The position numbers were made by a program, and so were the translations under genes. A DNA stretch of 64,000 bases from a bacterium (lineage in GTDB: Bacteria; Patescibacteriota; Patescibacteriia; 2-12-FULL-60-25), in assembly GCA_021796435.1 (NCBI GenBank), contig JAJYXM010000016.1, positions 1,305,580 to 1,369,579 of the forward strand. The letters run 5' to 3'. The notes below the pieces were generated by a model. It had not been told where the DNA came from and ran no database searches. It saw only the letters and a program-made list of their open reading frames with translations. Positions 39,029 through 46,620 of the stretch are shown here, in pieces. Numbering within the stretch: position 1 is the first letter of the stretch; each line of letters starts with the position of its first letter.

Positions 39029-40006
39029 ATGTTGAATTCCACATTAAACTCACAGTTGTTCGATGCAGAAGTCGAAAGAATACCGACACGTAACGGTTAT
39101 GGCGACGGCTTAGTCGAGCTCGGAGAAAAGAATCCAGAGATCTTCGTCTTGACCGGAGACTTGGCGGAGTCGACACGCGCCCACCTTTTCCAAAAGAAAT
39201 ATCCGGAACGCTTCGTGGAGTGCGGCGTGGCGGAACAGAACATGATGGGCGTGGCCGCAGGCTTGGCGCTTTCCGGTAAGATCCCGTTCGTCTCATCCTA
39301 TGCCGTATTCGTACCAGGCAGGAGCTGGGATCAGTTGCGCGTCTCGGTGTGTTATACGAACGCCAACGTGAAAGTCGCAGGGGCACATGCCGGAATCTCC
39401 GTCGGACCGGACGGGGCGACGCACCAAGCCTTGGAGGACCTGGCCATAACTCGCGTTCTCCCTAACCTGACGGTCGTGGTGCCCTGCGATTACGAAGAGA
39501 CGCGGAAGTGCACGCACGCCGTTGCCGAGCTGGCAGGACCGTGCTACTTCCGTTTCGCCCGCGAAAAAACGCCGGTCATCACGACCAAAGAGACGCCTTT
39601 CGAGATCGGGAAAGCCTACGTCTGTATCGAAGGCAAAGACGTGACGATAGCGGCGTGTGGTCCCCTGCTGCACGAAGCGCTGTTGGCGGCACGCGAACTG
39701 GAGAAGGAAGGCATCGAAGCGGAAGTCCTGAATTGCCATACGCTCAAACCTTTCGATGAAGCGACGCTCATCAAAAGCGTAGCCAAGACAAAGTGCTGCG
39801 TCTCCGTAGAGGAACATCAAATCACCGGCGGATTGGCAGGCGCGGTCGCAGAGACCTTGGGACGGTTCAACCCGGTGCCGCTTGAGACGATCGGCATGCC
39901 GGACCATTTCGGCGAATCTGGCGAACCCGACGAACTGCTGACGAAATACGGGATGCGGGCAAAAGACATAGTCGCTGCGGCCAAAAAGGCTATGGCAAGA
40001 AAATAA
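39029..40006 (+). CDS. Transketolase, C-terminal subunit
   Basis: A 325-residue protein. Shows FVLTGDLAESTRAHLFQ, FVECGVAEQNMMGVAAGLA, HAGISVGPDGATHQALEDLA and the C-terminal domain VTIAACGPLLHEALLAARE. It provides the pyrimidine-binding and transketolase_C domains complementing the upstream subunit. The start at 39029 was chosen because a TACGAT -10 box ends 7 nt before it; the ATG at 39020 overlaps that box. The intergenic region is a GTACGCGG repeat, so expression may depend on repeat-derived promoter sequence. Confidence 0.94.
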   Translation: MLNSTLNSQLFDAEVERIPTRNGYGDGLVELGEKNPEIFVLTGDLAESTRAHLFQKKYPERFVECGVAEQNMMGVAAGLALSGKIPFVSSYAVFVPGRSWDQLRVSVCYTNANVKVAGAHAGISVGPDGATHQALEDLAITRVLPNLTVVVPCDYEETRKCTHAVAELAGPCYFRFAREKTPVITTKETPFEIGKAYVCIEGKDVTIAACGPLLHEALLAARELEKEGIEAEVLNCHTLKPFDEATLIKSVAKTKCCVSVEEHQITGGLAGAVAETLGRFNPVPLETIGMPDHFGESGEPDELLTKYGMRAKDIVAAAKKAMARK

Positions 40007-40008
40007 TT

Positions 40009-40036
40009 TTGACTTTTACCCAGGTAGGGCTAACAT
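40009..40036 (+). promoter_or_regulatory. Leaderless promoter of the 40045 gene
   Basis: TTGACT, 16 bp, TAACAT ending 8 nt before the ATG at 40045. Confidence 0.55.
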
Positions 40037-40044
40037 CAGTACAT

Positions 40045-40659
40045 ATGACAGAACTTCCGCCGAACAGACCTAAGCCGGACCCGAAACATGCCCAGAGATT
40101 CACGACCGGGCAATTGGCTAAGATGCGCGAACAGGCCGTTGAGCAAGGCTATGAACCGCCGCGAGGCAGGACCAGCATCGAATCACCTGACGCAAAACGC
40201 AAACAGAGCGAACTACGTAAGAGCGACGAAAAACAGGAGTTCCTGACAAAGGCGCTCTCGACCCTGCAGGAACAACTGGACCGCTTAGATACTTCTATAC
40301 GGTTGGCTGAACGGGTATTGGCCGATTTGAGGAAGAAGCCATATGAGCTGACCATGCTGGTCAACAGGGAAAACGCGATGCCTGATAATTCACGCCGTAT
40401 CGCGGCGACGGAGGATGCCATCCTCGGATATAAGTTGCGCCGTGAATCATTGGCGGAAGCACAAAAGGCCCTTGAGTCGGGCGGCAAGCTGCCTGCCGAC
40501 CTGGGTCAGACGCTTAGACTGATAGAAAAAGAGGCAGCAAAAGAACTGGCCAATAACAAGCAGGAAAGCGAAGGCAACCCGCTGCAAGGCGTGATGCTCA
40601 AGAAGGATCGCGAAAGACTGGAAGCCATATCCGACCTCATCCGGGATCTGGACGTCTGA
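40045..40659 (+). CDS. Hypothetical coiled-coil protein, 204 residues
   Basis: The start at 40045 lies 8 nt after a TAACAT box. The N-terminal 60 residues are Pro/Arg/Lys rich and probably disordered (PPNRPKPDPKHAQRFTTGQL). The rest is a long helical, charged region (EFLTKALSTLQEQLDRLDTSIRLAERVL, RRESLAEAQKALES, RERLEAISDLIRDLDV). No domain is recognised. It is expressed in the leaderless style of the housekeeping genes, unlike the neighbouring unknown genes that have Shine-Dalgarno sequences. The function is unknown. Confidence 0.7.
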   Translation: MTELPPNRPKPDPKHAQRFTTGQLAKMREQAVEQGYEPPRGRTSIESPDAKRKQSELRKSDEKQEFLTKALSTLQEQLDRLDTSIRLAERVLADLRKKPYELTMLVNRENAMPDNSRRIAATEDAILGYKLRRESLAEAQKALESGGKLPADLGQTLRLIEKEAAKELANNKQESEGNPLQGVMLKKDRERLEAISDLIRDLDV

Positions 40660-40678
40660 AACGAAAATATTGACGACG

Positions 40679-40703
40679 AACGGCAGCCGAGTGGGCTGCC
40701 GTT
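40679..40703. terminator. Terminator 1 of the paralog array
   Basis: AACGGCAGCC/GGCTGCCGTT stem, identical to the stems at 41212, 41985 and 42740. It closes the 133-residue gene on the minus strand and may also serve the plus-strand gene. Confidence 0.8.
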
Positions 40704-40740
40704 TGTGGTGAGGTGAAAAAAGTTGAGCGCCGATCGACGA

Positions 40741-41142
40741 TCAGCGACGCTTGCGGATGCGATCGGTATCGAGCAGACCGACGAGCTCCTGGGTGCTCCC
40801 GTTCAGGACGTAGACGAACTTGAACATCAGCCGCCCGATGCTGGACCGACAGTCCTCGCATTCGACGAGATGAGCGACCTCGTAGTCGCCGGCGATGCAT
40901 GCCGTGATGAGCTCGACGACATGCTCCGGCGTAATCTCGGGGTCGGACCGGTCGAAGAGCGGGAGCTTGTCTTCCGGAGCATAGTCGCGCAAGACCTGGA
41001 TGCCCCGGCGGTAGCGTTCAGGGTCCACGACCTCACCCTTGATGGCGAGGTTCTCTTCCGGGTGCGGGATGGTCACGCCGATACGGCTCTTGATCACAGC
41101 GAGGCAATCCTTCATGAATGTCCAGCGATCGATGTCGGGCAT
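40741..41142 (-). CDS. Paralog A: N module with Hx3Cx2C motif
   Basis: A 133-residue protein; ATG at 41142 with AAGGAG 8 nt upstream. It shares the N module with the next two genes (CLAVIKSRIGV, DPERYRRGIQVLRDYAP, DPEITPEHVVELI) and ends the module with HLVECEDC (His91, Cys95, Cys98). Hx3Cx2C is the zinc motif of zf-HC2/ZAS anti-sigma domains, but the rest of the protein is not recognised. It lacks the C module of paralogs B-D. A role as zinc-binding regulator is an inference. Confidence 0.72.
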   Translation of the reverse strand: MPDIDRWTFMKDCLAVIKSRIGVTIPHPEENLAIKGEVVDPERYRRGIQVLRDYAPEDKLPLFDRSDPEITPEHVVELITACIAGDYEVAHLVECEDCRSSIGRLMFKFVYVLNGSTQELVGLLDTDRIRKRR

Positions 41143-41185
41143 AGCAAACTCCTTCCGAAGGGACGAGCTAACGACTGATGCGGTA

Positions 41186-41213
41186 AGCTTACATAAAGTA
41201 GGCAAAAAGTCAA
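41186..41213 (-). promoter_or_regulatory. Promoter of paralog A, abutting terminator 2
   Basis: TTGACT, 16 bp, TAAGCT. The last bases of the terminator stem (CCGTT) run directly into the -35 box. The -10 lies in a GTAAGCTTAC palindrome. Confidence 0.55.
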
Positions 41214-41235
41214 CGGCAGCCGAGGGGCTGCCGTT
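41212..41235 (-). terminator. Terminator 2 of the paralog array
   Basis: AACGGCAGCC-gagg-GGCTGCCGTT; on the minus strand followed by GACTTTTTG. Confidence 0.8.
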
Positions 41236-41263
41236 TGTGGTGAGGTGAGAGAATGAGGGTGGG

Positions 41264-41926
41264 CTATGGCTTGTCGGGACGCTCGAGAACGAGCAGCCGC
41301 GAGCTGTTCATGAGCAGCTGGAAGCTCCACGGCTCCGGGGTCTGGGGCAGATCCGTCACGAGCCTGAAGGCGTTGATGAGGGCTTCCTTCCCCTGCTCCT
41401 TGGTGAGTCCTTCGAGCGCCTTGGCGGCCAGTGCGACGTACTCCGGGTCAAGCATGAGGTTGGCCCAACGGGACCAGCGCTCGTCGCCAGTGTCACCGCG
41501 GCTGATTCGCACGATTGTAATCGGCGCCGAGGCGTCGTCCTGTTTGAGGTATCCGAGGGCATCGTCAGGATCCGCGCCATCAAGGATCGAAAGCATCGCG
41601 GAAGCCAGACTATGGATCACCTCGGTACAGTTGGGACACCCCGCGATGTGCTCCTTGTGGATCTCGCGATCAGCGCTGAGGTACGTCTCGATCAGCGAAA
41701 CGAAATGGGAGGGCGAGATCTCGCCGGGATCCTGGACGTCGAACGGAGCGGATGAGGCTCCCTCGGGAAGAAGTCTCTTCAACGCCTGGCAGGCACTGAA
41801 GTAGCGGGCGGGATCCAGGAGTTCGTTCTTTAACTCGAGCCCCTCTCTACGCTCAAGCTTGGCGCCCAGACGTGATTCGATCTCGGGGATACACTCGACA
41901 GCGAACTGCTCCAAATTGATAGGCAT
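41264..41926 (-). CDS. Paralog B: N module (Hx3Cx2C) plus C module
   Basis: A 220-residue protein; ATG at 41926 preceded by AAGGAG. N module: FAVECIPEIESRLGA, DPARYFSACQALKRLLP, ISPSHFVSLIETYL and the zinc-like HIAGCPNC (His93, Cys97, Cys100). C module: RWSRWANLMLDPEYVALAAKAL, INAFRLVTDLPQ. Paralog C carries both modules, A only the first and D only the second. This indicates duplication and module loss within one locus. The function is unknown; an anti-sigma-like zinc motif is the only hint. Confidence 0.72.
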   Translation of the reverse strand: MPINLEQFAVECIPEIESRLGAKLERREGLELKNELLDPARYFSACQALKRLLPEGASSAPFDVQDPGEISPSHFVSLIETYLSADREIHKEHIAGCPNCTEVIHSLASAMLSILDGADPDDALGYLKQDDASAPITIVRISRGDTGDERWSRWANLMLDPEYVALAAKALEGLTKEQGKEALINAFRLVTDLPQTPEPWSFQLLMNSSRLLVLERPDKP

Positions 41927-41957
41927 GCTGACCACTCCTTGCGAAAGGGACGCTGAC

Positions 41958-41986
41958 CTTATACTCCAAACCGGGCAAAAAGTCAA
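41958..41986 (-). promoter_or_regulatory. Promoter of paralog B, abutting terminator 3
   Basis: TTGACT, exactly 17 bp, TATAAG; the -35 shares its first two bases with the end of the terminator stem. Confidence 0.7.
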
Positions 41987-42007
41987 CGGCAGCCGAGGGC
42001 TGCCGTT
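41985..42007 (-). terminator. Terminator 3 of the paralog array
   Basis: AACGGCAGCC-gag-GGCTGCCGTT, then GACTTTTTGCC on the minus strand. Confidence 0.8.
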
Positions 42008-42032
42008 TGTGGTGAGGTTCGCGTAGGACACA

Positions 42033-42680
42033 TCAGCCATCAAAGAGACCTTGCGTCATCGCGCGTGCCATCTCGAGGATTTTTTGGAAACCCTCCGGGT
42101 CCATCTTCTGAGGCAAGTTCGTCACCAGCGTGTGAGCCGTGCAGAGCACAGCCTTGCTATGCTTGGGCTGTAGCCCCTCGATGATTCCGGAGACGATGGC
42201 GACTAACTCAGGCTGGAGCATGAGGTCGGCCCAGCGGTTCGGCGAACCTGGATTCTCCGGACCCACGGTGAGGTACAGCGTCTCCAGCAGGTCGGGCGTT
42301 CCCCCGGGTTCCTGGCCGCTCAGCTCGCCGCCGTCCAAGACGCTGAAGAAGTCGGCGATCATGTAGCGGACTCTCTGGATGGTGGTGGCGCAACCGGACA
42401 GATGCTCCTTGTCGGCACAGCCTTGGAGGGCGTACGCGGCGAACAGCCCCACGAAGTTGCCAGGCGTAATTTCCGCCTCCGCATAGCTGTCACACAGGGC
42501 GCCGACCACTTCATTTGGCGCCCATCTACGTAGAGCATACACGGCGCGGGCCCAGAGGGCAGGGTCGATGAACTCCTTGTCGAACTTCAGGTCACCAGCG
42601 ATCACGATCGCGATACCCAGCTGGGCGCGGAGTTCGGCGAGACATGACTGCATGAAATCCAGAATCCTGATTTGTGTCAT
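42033..42680 (-). CDS. Paralog C: both modules, degenerate zinc motif
   Basis: A 215-residue protein; ATG at 42680 with AAAGGGAT upstream. N module: FMQSCLAELRAQLGIAI, DPALWARAVYALRRWAP, ITPGNFVGLFAAYA and HLSGCATT (His93, Cys97, but Thr100 where A and B have Cys). C module: RWADLMLQPELVAIVSGIIEGL, HTLVTNLPQ. Loss of the second cysteine suggests that metal binding is not essential in this copy. Promoter and terminator are the same fused type as its neighbours. Confidence 0.72.
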   Translation of the reverse strand: MTQIRILDFMQSCLAELRAQLGIAIVIAGDLKFDKEFIDPALWARAVYALRRWAPNEVVGALCDSYAEAEITPGNFVGLFAAYALQGCADKEHLSGCATTIQRVRYMIADFFSVLDGGELSGQEPGGTPDLLETLYLTVGPENPGSPNRWADLMLQPELVAIVSGIIEGLQPKHSKAVLCTAHTLVTNLPQKMDPEGFQKILEMARAMTQGLFDG

Positions 42681-42712
42681 CGGATATCCCTTTGTCGAAA
42701 ATGAACACCAAC

Positions 42713-42741
42713 TTGTTACGGCATCTCCGAACAAAAGTCAA
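42713..42741 (-). promoter_or_regulatory. Promoter of paralog C, abutting terminator 4
   Basis: TTGACT, exactly 17 bp, TAACAA; the -35 joins the end of the terminator stem. Confidence 0.55.
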
Positions 42742-42763
42742 CGGCAGCCGAGGGGCTGCCGTT
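42740..42763 (-). terminator. Terminator 4 of the paralog array
   Basis: AACGGCAGCC-gagg-GGCTGCCGTT, then GACTTTTG on the minus strand. Confidence 0.8.
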
Positions 42764-42796
42764 TGGTGAGAGTTGGTCTGACTTAGAGCTGACGCT

Positions 42797-43459
42797 TCAG
42801 CAGAAGGCGGTCGGCTTGCGCATCTGGGTCAACAGTTTGCGTAGCGTCTCTGCATCAGGTGGCGGTTCCATATCGACCAGGGTCGCCATCAGTCGGTAGT
42901 ACCCTTCGTGGTAGTCCATCGAACGGAAGACGACAAGGAACTCCGCGATGATGCGGAAGCGTTCCGGATCAGAGATGATGGCGGACCAACGCACATGCGC
43001 GGCGTGGCTCACGAAGACCCCACGTCTCGAGTAACGCACTTCGATGTCTTCTTCGGGAGGTTCCGGAGCGATGACCTCCGCAGGCTTCTTCGCCTGATCG
43101 TCCTGATCACTCGCCAAGCGGTGCAAGAAAAAGATAAAGATGCTTTGGCGCACCAACTGACGCATGGAATCGTTCTCGACGGCTGGTTTGTCGCCAGGCG
43201 TGATGCGCGTCTGGTCGGCCAGCTCCATCAGGATGCGGGCGGCTTCATGCACGGTGACATTGCCCCTCGGCAGGTATTTGTCGACGTCCTCCGGCGGCAC
43301 GTAGTCGATGATGAGATGGGCCAAGACACGGAAAGGACGCGTCTGGTCCATGGATCCTTCGAGCTTATCGCGTCGCTCCTCGACGTAGCTGCGCAGACCG
43401 AACTGGTCCTCACGGTCCATGATGAAAGCGATGGTGCGTGCGAAATCCAGACTTTTCAA
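42797..43459 (-). CDS. Paralog D: C module with different N-terminal half, TTG start
   Basis: A 220-residue protein read from TTG at 43459, chosen because AGGAGG lies 5-6 nt upstream and no ATG fits. N-terminal half: FARTIAFIMDREDQFGLR, VLAHLIIDYVPPEDVDKYLP, VTVHEAARILMELADQTRITPG, unlike the zinc-motif module. After an acidic linker (EPPEEDIEV) the C module appears (VRWSAIISDPERFRIIAEFLVVF, RLMATLVDM), matching B and C. The function is unknown. It is first of the array in transcription order and has the best promoter of the four. Confidence 0.7.
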   Translation of the reverse strand: MKSLDFARTIAFIMDREDQFGLRSYVEERRDKLEGSMDQTRPFRVLAHLIIDYVPPEDVDKYLPRGNVTVHEAARILMELADQTRITPGDKPAVENDSMRQLVRQSIFIFFLHRLASDQDDQAKKPAEVIAPEPPEEDIEVRYSRRGVFVSHAAHVRWSAIISDPERFRIIAEFLVVFRSMDYHEGYYRLMATLVDMEPPPDAETLRKLLTQMRKPTAFC

Positions 43460-43485
43460 GGTGCCTCCTTTTTTCCGGACTATTC

Positions 43486-43514
43486 AAAATAGGCGATTTC
43501 CCGCTTCCTGTCAA
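43486..43514 (-). promoter_or_regulatory. Promoter of paralog D
   Basis: TTGACA, exactly 17 bp, TATTTT on the minus strand; divergent from the PfkB promoter. Confidence 0.8.
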
Positions 43515-43520
43515 GATTGG

Positions 43521-43526
43521 TATGCT
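43521..43526 (+). promoter_or_regulatory. Extended -10 of the PfkB-family gene
   Basis: TGG-TATGCT, ending 9 nt before the ATG at 43536; no Shine-Dalgarno sequence. Confidence 0.4.
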
Positions 43527-43535
43527 ATCCCACAT

Positions 43536-44534
43536 ATGGCGACCAAAAGAAAAAAACTCGACCTGCTGGGAGTAGGCGAATCCTTGCGCGACGTGTTCTA
43601 CATGATTCACGATGCGACATTGAGCTGTTCCATAAATAAGGACCGCTGTCTGCTCTGCCTGGAATACGCGGATAAGATCCCGGTGAAGAGCGTAGTCAAG
43701 GTCCCAGCGGCCGGCAATTCGGCTAACGCTGCAGTCGGCGCATCACGCCTCGGGCTGAAGACCGGATTGATCTCATGGGTGGGCAATGACTATTCCGGAC
43801 GGCACCTGAGGGAAGCATTAAAGAAAGAAAAAGTCGATTTACGCTACCTGGTGGAAGACACCAAGTTCCCGACCAGCGAAGCGACGATAATAAATTACCA
43901 AGGCGAAAAGACCCAGCTGGTGTATTTCCAACCGCGGACATACGTCTTACCGGAATGCCAGGAAGCGAGATGCCTGTATTATTCCGCGATGGGCGTCAAA
44001 CATGCTCCGGTCGACAAGAAGGTACTGGAATATCTGGATTGCTATCCCGCGACGCAACTCGTGTTCCAACCCGGGACTACGCACATAAAAAGCGGCCTAG
44101 ACGCGATCAAGAGGCTGATCGCTAAAAGCCACATGCTGATCCTGAACAAAGATGAAGCCGAACAACTCTTAGGCGACGGCGAACGGACAGTCTGCAGCTT
44201 GCTCGATAAATTCATCAAACTCGGTGCGAAGACAACCATCATCACTGACGGAAAAAATGGTTCAGATTCTTTTGATGGCAAGACACATTGGCACATGCCA
44301 GCATTCGACGGGAAAGTGGTAGAGACCACGGGCGCTGGAGACAGTTTTGCCTGCGGTGTGACCGTCGCGATGCTAAAAGGATTAAGCCTGGAAAAAGCGT
44401 TGCGTTGGGGCTCAGCGAATGCTTGGAGCGTGATCCAGGAAGTCGGGCCGCAGAAAGGATTATTGGACAGCGCTGGCATGAAAAAAGTCCTGAAGAAGTT
44501 CAGCAAAATAAAGGCAGTGGTGCATAAACATTGA
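43536..44534 (+). CDS. PfkB-family carbohydrate kinase, copy 1
   Basis: A 332-residue ribokinase-fold kinase. Substrate-side GNSANAAVGASRLGLK and GNDYSGRHLREAL; C-terminal signature ETTGAGDSFACGVTVAM with the catalytic Asp. Long cysteine-containing insertion near the N-terminus (LSCSINKDRCLLCLEY), unlike ordinary PfkB kinases. A second member lies at 52052. Family members phosphorylate sugars or nucleosides; the substrate is not readable. It could feed the pentose-phosphate set in this window. Leaderless-style start. Confidence 0.88.
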   Translation: MATKRKKLDLLGVGESLRDVFYMIHDATLSCSINKDRCLLCLEYADKIPVKSVVKVPAAGNSANAAVGASRLGLKTGLISWVGNDYSGRHLREALKKEKVDLRYLVEDTKFPTSEATIINYQGEKTQLVYFQPRTYVLPECQEARCLYYSAMGVKHAPVDKKVLEYLDCYPATQLVFQPGTTHIKSGLDAIKRLIAKSHMLILNKDEAEQLLGDGERTVCSLLDKFIKLGAKTTIITDGKNGSDSFDGKTHWHMPAFDGKVVETTGAGDSFACGVTVAMLKGLSLEKALRWGSANAWSVIQEVGPQKGLLDSAGMKKVLKKFSKIKAVVHKH

Positions 44535-44542
44535 TAATACGG

Positions 44543-44612
44543 ATTGTCGTCTCGACCGGCGCGGAGAGACCTTCCACTTGGAAGATTTCTCGATTGCGCT
44601 CGAAATGACAAT
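44543..44612. repeat. 70-bp palindromic repeat
   Basis: ATTGTCGTCTCGAC at one end against an imperfect complement ending CTCGAAATGACAAT; centre TTCCACTTGGAA. No coding potential. It resembles dispersed palindromic repeats common in CPR genomes (recollection). Confidence 0.6.
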
Positions 44613-44627
44613 ATTTCTTTATTTGAG

Positions 44628-44657
44628 AACACCGCTGGTGAGAAACCAAGCGGTGTT
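44628..44657. terminator. Hairpin between convergent genes
   Basis: AACACCGCT/AGCGGTGTT stem with an inner GGT/ACC pair; weak T-runs on both strands. Confidence 0.45.
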
Positions 44658-44694
44658 GTTTGCGTGCGAGTGGTTCTATCGCGGCCTAGATGCT

Positions 44695-45375
44695 CTACCC
44701 TGAAGGGCCTTTCCTGATTTCAGCCATGGTTAGCCAAACAATGGAAAGCAGTTCTTCTCTGGTCAGCCGATGATTAGCGACCTGTCTGATGATCACGCCC
44801 AGCGCGATAGTCGCCGACTCAGGTGGCAGTCCCTTCACCATGAGCGGAGCCGCTTCATCGATGATCAGTCGCAGGTTGGAGATCAGTGCCGGCTCCGGAG
44901 CGTCAGACCACTGCGGGGTCAGGGTGTAAGCTTCCGCGGGCAACAGCAACAGACATAGCTCCAAGAAGTTCGATACCAGTACGGGAAACAGTCTCTTAGG
45001 CAGCTCATCGAAGTGACGCTTTCTTGGAGTGTCATCGGCCAGCACAATCAGCTTCAAAGCGTGGACGAAGGCGCGTCCTTCTTGTTGGACCGTACGCGGA
45101 ACGCTCCTGAGGCGGCATTGCTCGATAGGATGTCGGAGGAGCAAGGCAAGGGCCAGCTCGATCTGGTTCTTCAGATCGACTTGAGTCTGATTCCCTCCTT
45201 CGTCATATCTGACCTGAAGCAGTTTGCGAAACATATTGCGCCGCTTCATATTTCGAAGGTCATAGCGCTCGAAGGCTTGGCGATGGAACTCCACGAATCT
45301 GGCGGGGTAAGGATCGCCGGTGATTTCACCGATCCTGGTAGCGGCTGAAATGAGCAGATCGTATCCAGTCGGCAT
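44695..45375 (-). CDS. Hypothetical 226-residue protein
   Basis: ATG at 45375 with GGAGG 7 nt upstream. All-helical soluble protein. N-terminal ISAATRIGEITGDPYPARF, ERYDLRNMKRRNMFRKLL, LALALLLRHPIEQCRLRSV, LPKRLFPVLVSNFLELCLLLLP, and the C-terminal helices ATIALGVIIRQVANHRL and EELLSIVWLTMAEI. It lies beside the paralog array and has the same expression style, but shares no clear module with it. No family is recognised. Confidence 0.68.
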   Translation of the reverse strand: MPTGYDLLISAATRIGEITGDPYPARFVEFHRQAFERYDLRNMKRRNMFRKLLQVRYDEGGNQTQVDLKNQIELALALLLRHPIEQCRLRSVPRTVQQEGRAFVHALKLIVLADDTPRKRHFDELPKRLFPVLVSNFLELCLLLLPAEAYTLTPQWSDAPEPALISNLRLIIDEAAPLMVKGLPPESATIALGVIIRQVANHRLTREELLSIVWLTMAEIRKGPSG

Positions 45376-45400
45376 GTCAGACCTCCTTGGACGACATCTG

Positions 45401-45429
45401 AACCTATCAGAATCAAGCCATTTCGTCAA
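45401..45429 (-). promoter_or_regulatory. Promoter of the 44695-45375 gene
   Basis: TTGACG, exactly 17 bp, TAGGTT on the minus strand. Confidence 0.65.
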
Positions 45430-45443
45430 TCCTGCTGGGCTGA

Positions 45444-45449
45444 TATCAT
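45444..45449 (+). promoter_or_regulatory. Extended -10 of fba
   Basis: TGA-TATCAT ending 9 nt before the ATG at 45459; near-leaderless, no Shine-Dalgarno sequence. Confidence 0.4.
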
Positions 45450-45458
45450 GTTGGCCAT

Positions 45459-46379
45459 ATGTTAGTCACCACCAAAAAATTGCTCGTGCCCGCTCGGGCC
45501 AAAGGCTATGCCGTGCCGGCGTTCAACGTTAACGATCTCGAGTTCCTGAAAGCCGTGATGTCCGCGGCAGAGAAGATGAAGTCGCCGGTCATCGTGCAGA
45601 CTTCGGAAGGTGCGATCTCTTATGCCGGACTGGATTATCTCGTGGCCATGATCAGAGTCGCGGCCAAAGGAAAGGTTCCGGTAGCCATGCACGTGGATCA
45701 TGGAAAGGACCTGAAAGTCATCAAAGCTGCGCTTGATGCAGGATACACTTCCGCCATGTTCGACGGTTCCTCACTTCCCTATGCCGAGAACGTGAAGAAG
45801 ACCAAACAGGTGGTGAAGTGGGCACGCGCCAAAGGCGCATCAGTCGAAGCGGAGATCGGAGCCATCGCCGGCATCGAAGACTTCGTGAGCGTAGAAGAGA
45901 AAGACGCACACCTGACCAATCCGGAACAGGCAGCGCAATTCGCAAAGGAGACCGGATGCGACGCATTAGCCGTCGCCATCGGCACGGCGCACGGCGCATA
46001 CAAATTCAAAGGCAAGACACATCTTGATATCGACCGCCTGAAGAAGATAGCCAAACTCGTGAAGGTGCCGATCGTCTTGCATGGCGCTTCCGGCGTGATG
46101 GAAGATATAGTTAAAATCGCCGAGTATCACGGAGCCAAGCTTGGCGCGGCGCGCGGCGTCTTGGACGCGGACATCAAACAGGCCGTCAAATATGGCGTAG
46201 CGAAGATAAATATAGATACCGATTTGCGCTTGGCTTTCACAGCCGGGATCCGCGAAGCGGTGGCAGACATGCCGAAGGTGATCGATCCGCGCAAACTGTT
46301 GGAACCGGCGAATCTCCTGATGCGTGAAGTGGCGATGAAGAAGATGGAACTATTCGGCAGCTGGGGCAAAGCTAGGTAA
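45459..46379 (+). CDS. fba: Class II fructose-bisphosphate aldolase
   Basis: A 306-residue TIM-barrel protein. YAVPAFNVND near the N-terminus; zinc ligands in VAMHVDHGKD, GTAHGAYKF and VLHGASGV; DGSSLPYAENV and INIDTDLRLAFTAGIREAV. These are class IIB (GatY/KbaY/Fba) signatures. It splits fructose-1,6-bisphosphate to triose phosphates or the reverse. With the pentose-phosphate genes and PfkB-type kinases it would connect sugar phosphates to lower glycolysis. Start 45459 is 9 nt after an extended -10 box. Confidence 0.95.
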   Translation: MLVTTKKLLVPARAKGYAVPAFNVNDLEFLKAVMSAAEKMKSPVIVQTSEGAISYAGLDYLVAMIRVAAKGKVPVAMHVDHGKDLKVIKAALDAGYTSAMFDGSSLPYAENVKKTKQVVKWARAKGASVEAEIGAIAGIEDFVSVEEKDAHLTNPEQAAQFAKETGCDALAVAIGTAHGAYKFKGKTHLDIDRLKKIAKLVKVPIVLHGASGVMEDIVKIAEYHGAKLGAARGVLDADIKQAVKYGVAKINIDTDLRLAFTAGIREAVADMPKVIDPRKLLEPANLLMREVAMKKMELFGSWGKAR

Positions 46380-46384
46380 GCCTC

Positions 46385-46490
46385 AAATTCTGGCGCATAA
46401 CTTCGTCAGAAGCTGCGCGATTCACTCTGCTTACGTCTAAGTACGCGTCATTGCATTGCTCGCTTCTTCCTCGTTCTGCATCCAGAATTT
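46385..46490. repeat. Palindrome-armed repeat, copy 2 (related core, unique arms)
   Basis: Arms AAATTCTGG (46385-46393) and CCAGAATTT (46482-46490) enclose a core resembling that of 10551-10685. On the minus strand the shared blocks are GGATGCAGAACGAGG, GCGTACTTAGACGTAAGC and AAGTTATGCGCC. No reading frame. Confidence 0.65.
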
Positions 46491-46541
46491 AAGGTTCACA
46501 AATTGCACTGCATCCAAAATTCCAAATTCAAAACGAACCAT

Positions 46542-46575
46542 AACGACCGTGCGGGGTATTGACCTGACGGTCGTT
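46542..46575 (+). terminator. Terminator after fba, with a -35 box in its loop
   Basis: Stem AACGACCGT/ACGGTCGTT then TTTAT. The loop contains TTGACC (46559-46564), which is 17 bp from CAAACT and could serve as -35 for the 46621 gene. Confidence 0.7.
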
Positions 46576-46620
46576 TTTATGCAAACTCGGACAGCACATT
46601 CCGCAAGGAGAAGTTGAAAG

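Noticed and set aside
40679-42763. The four regular hairpins as a CRISPR-like array or integron recombination sites
   Set aside because: Spacing matches the genes between them, spacers are whole coding genes, no cas genes or integrase occur, and the hairpins behave as terminators joined to promoters.
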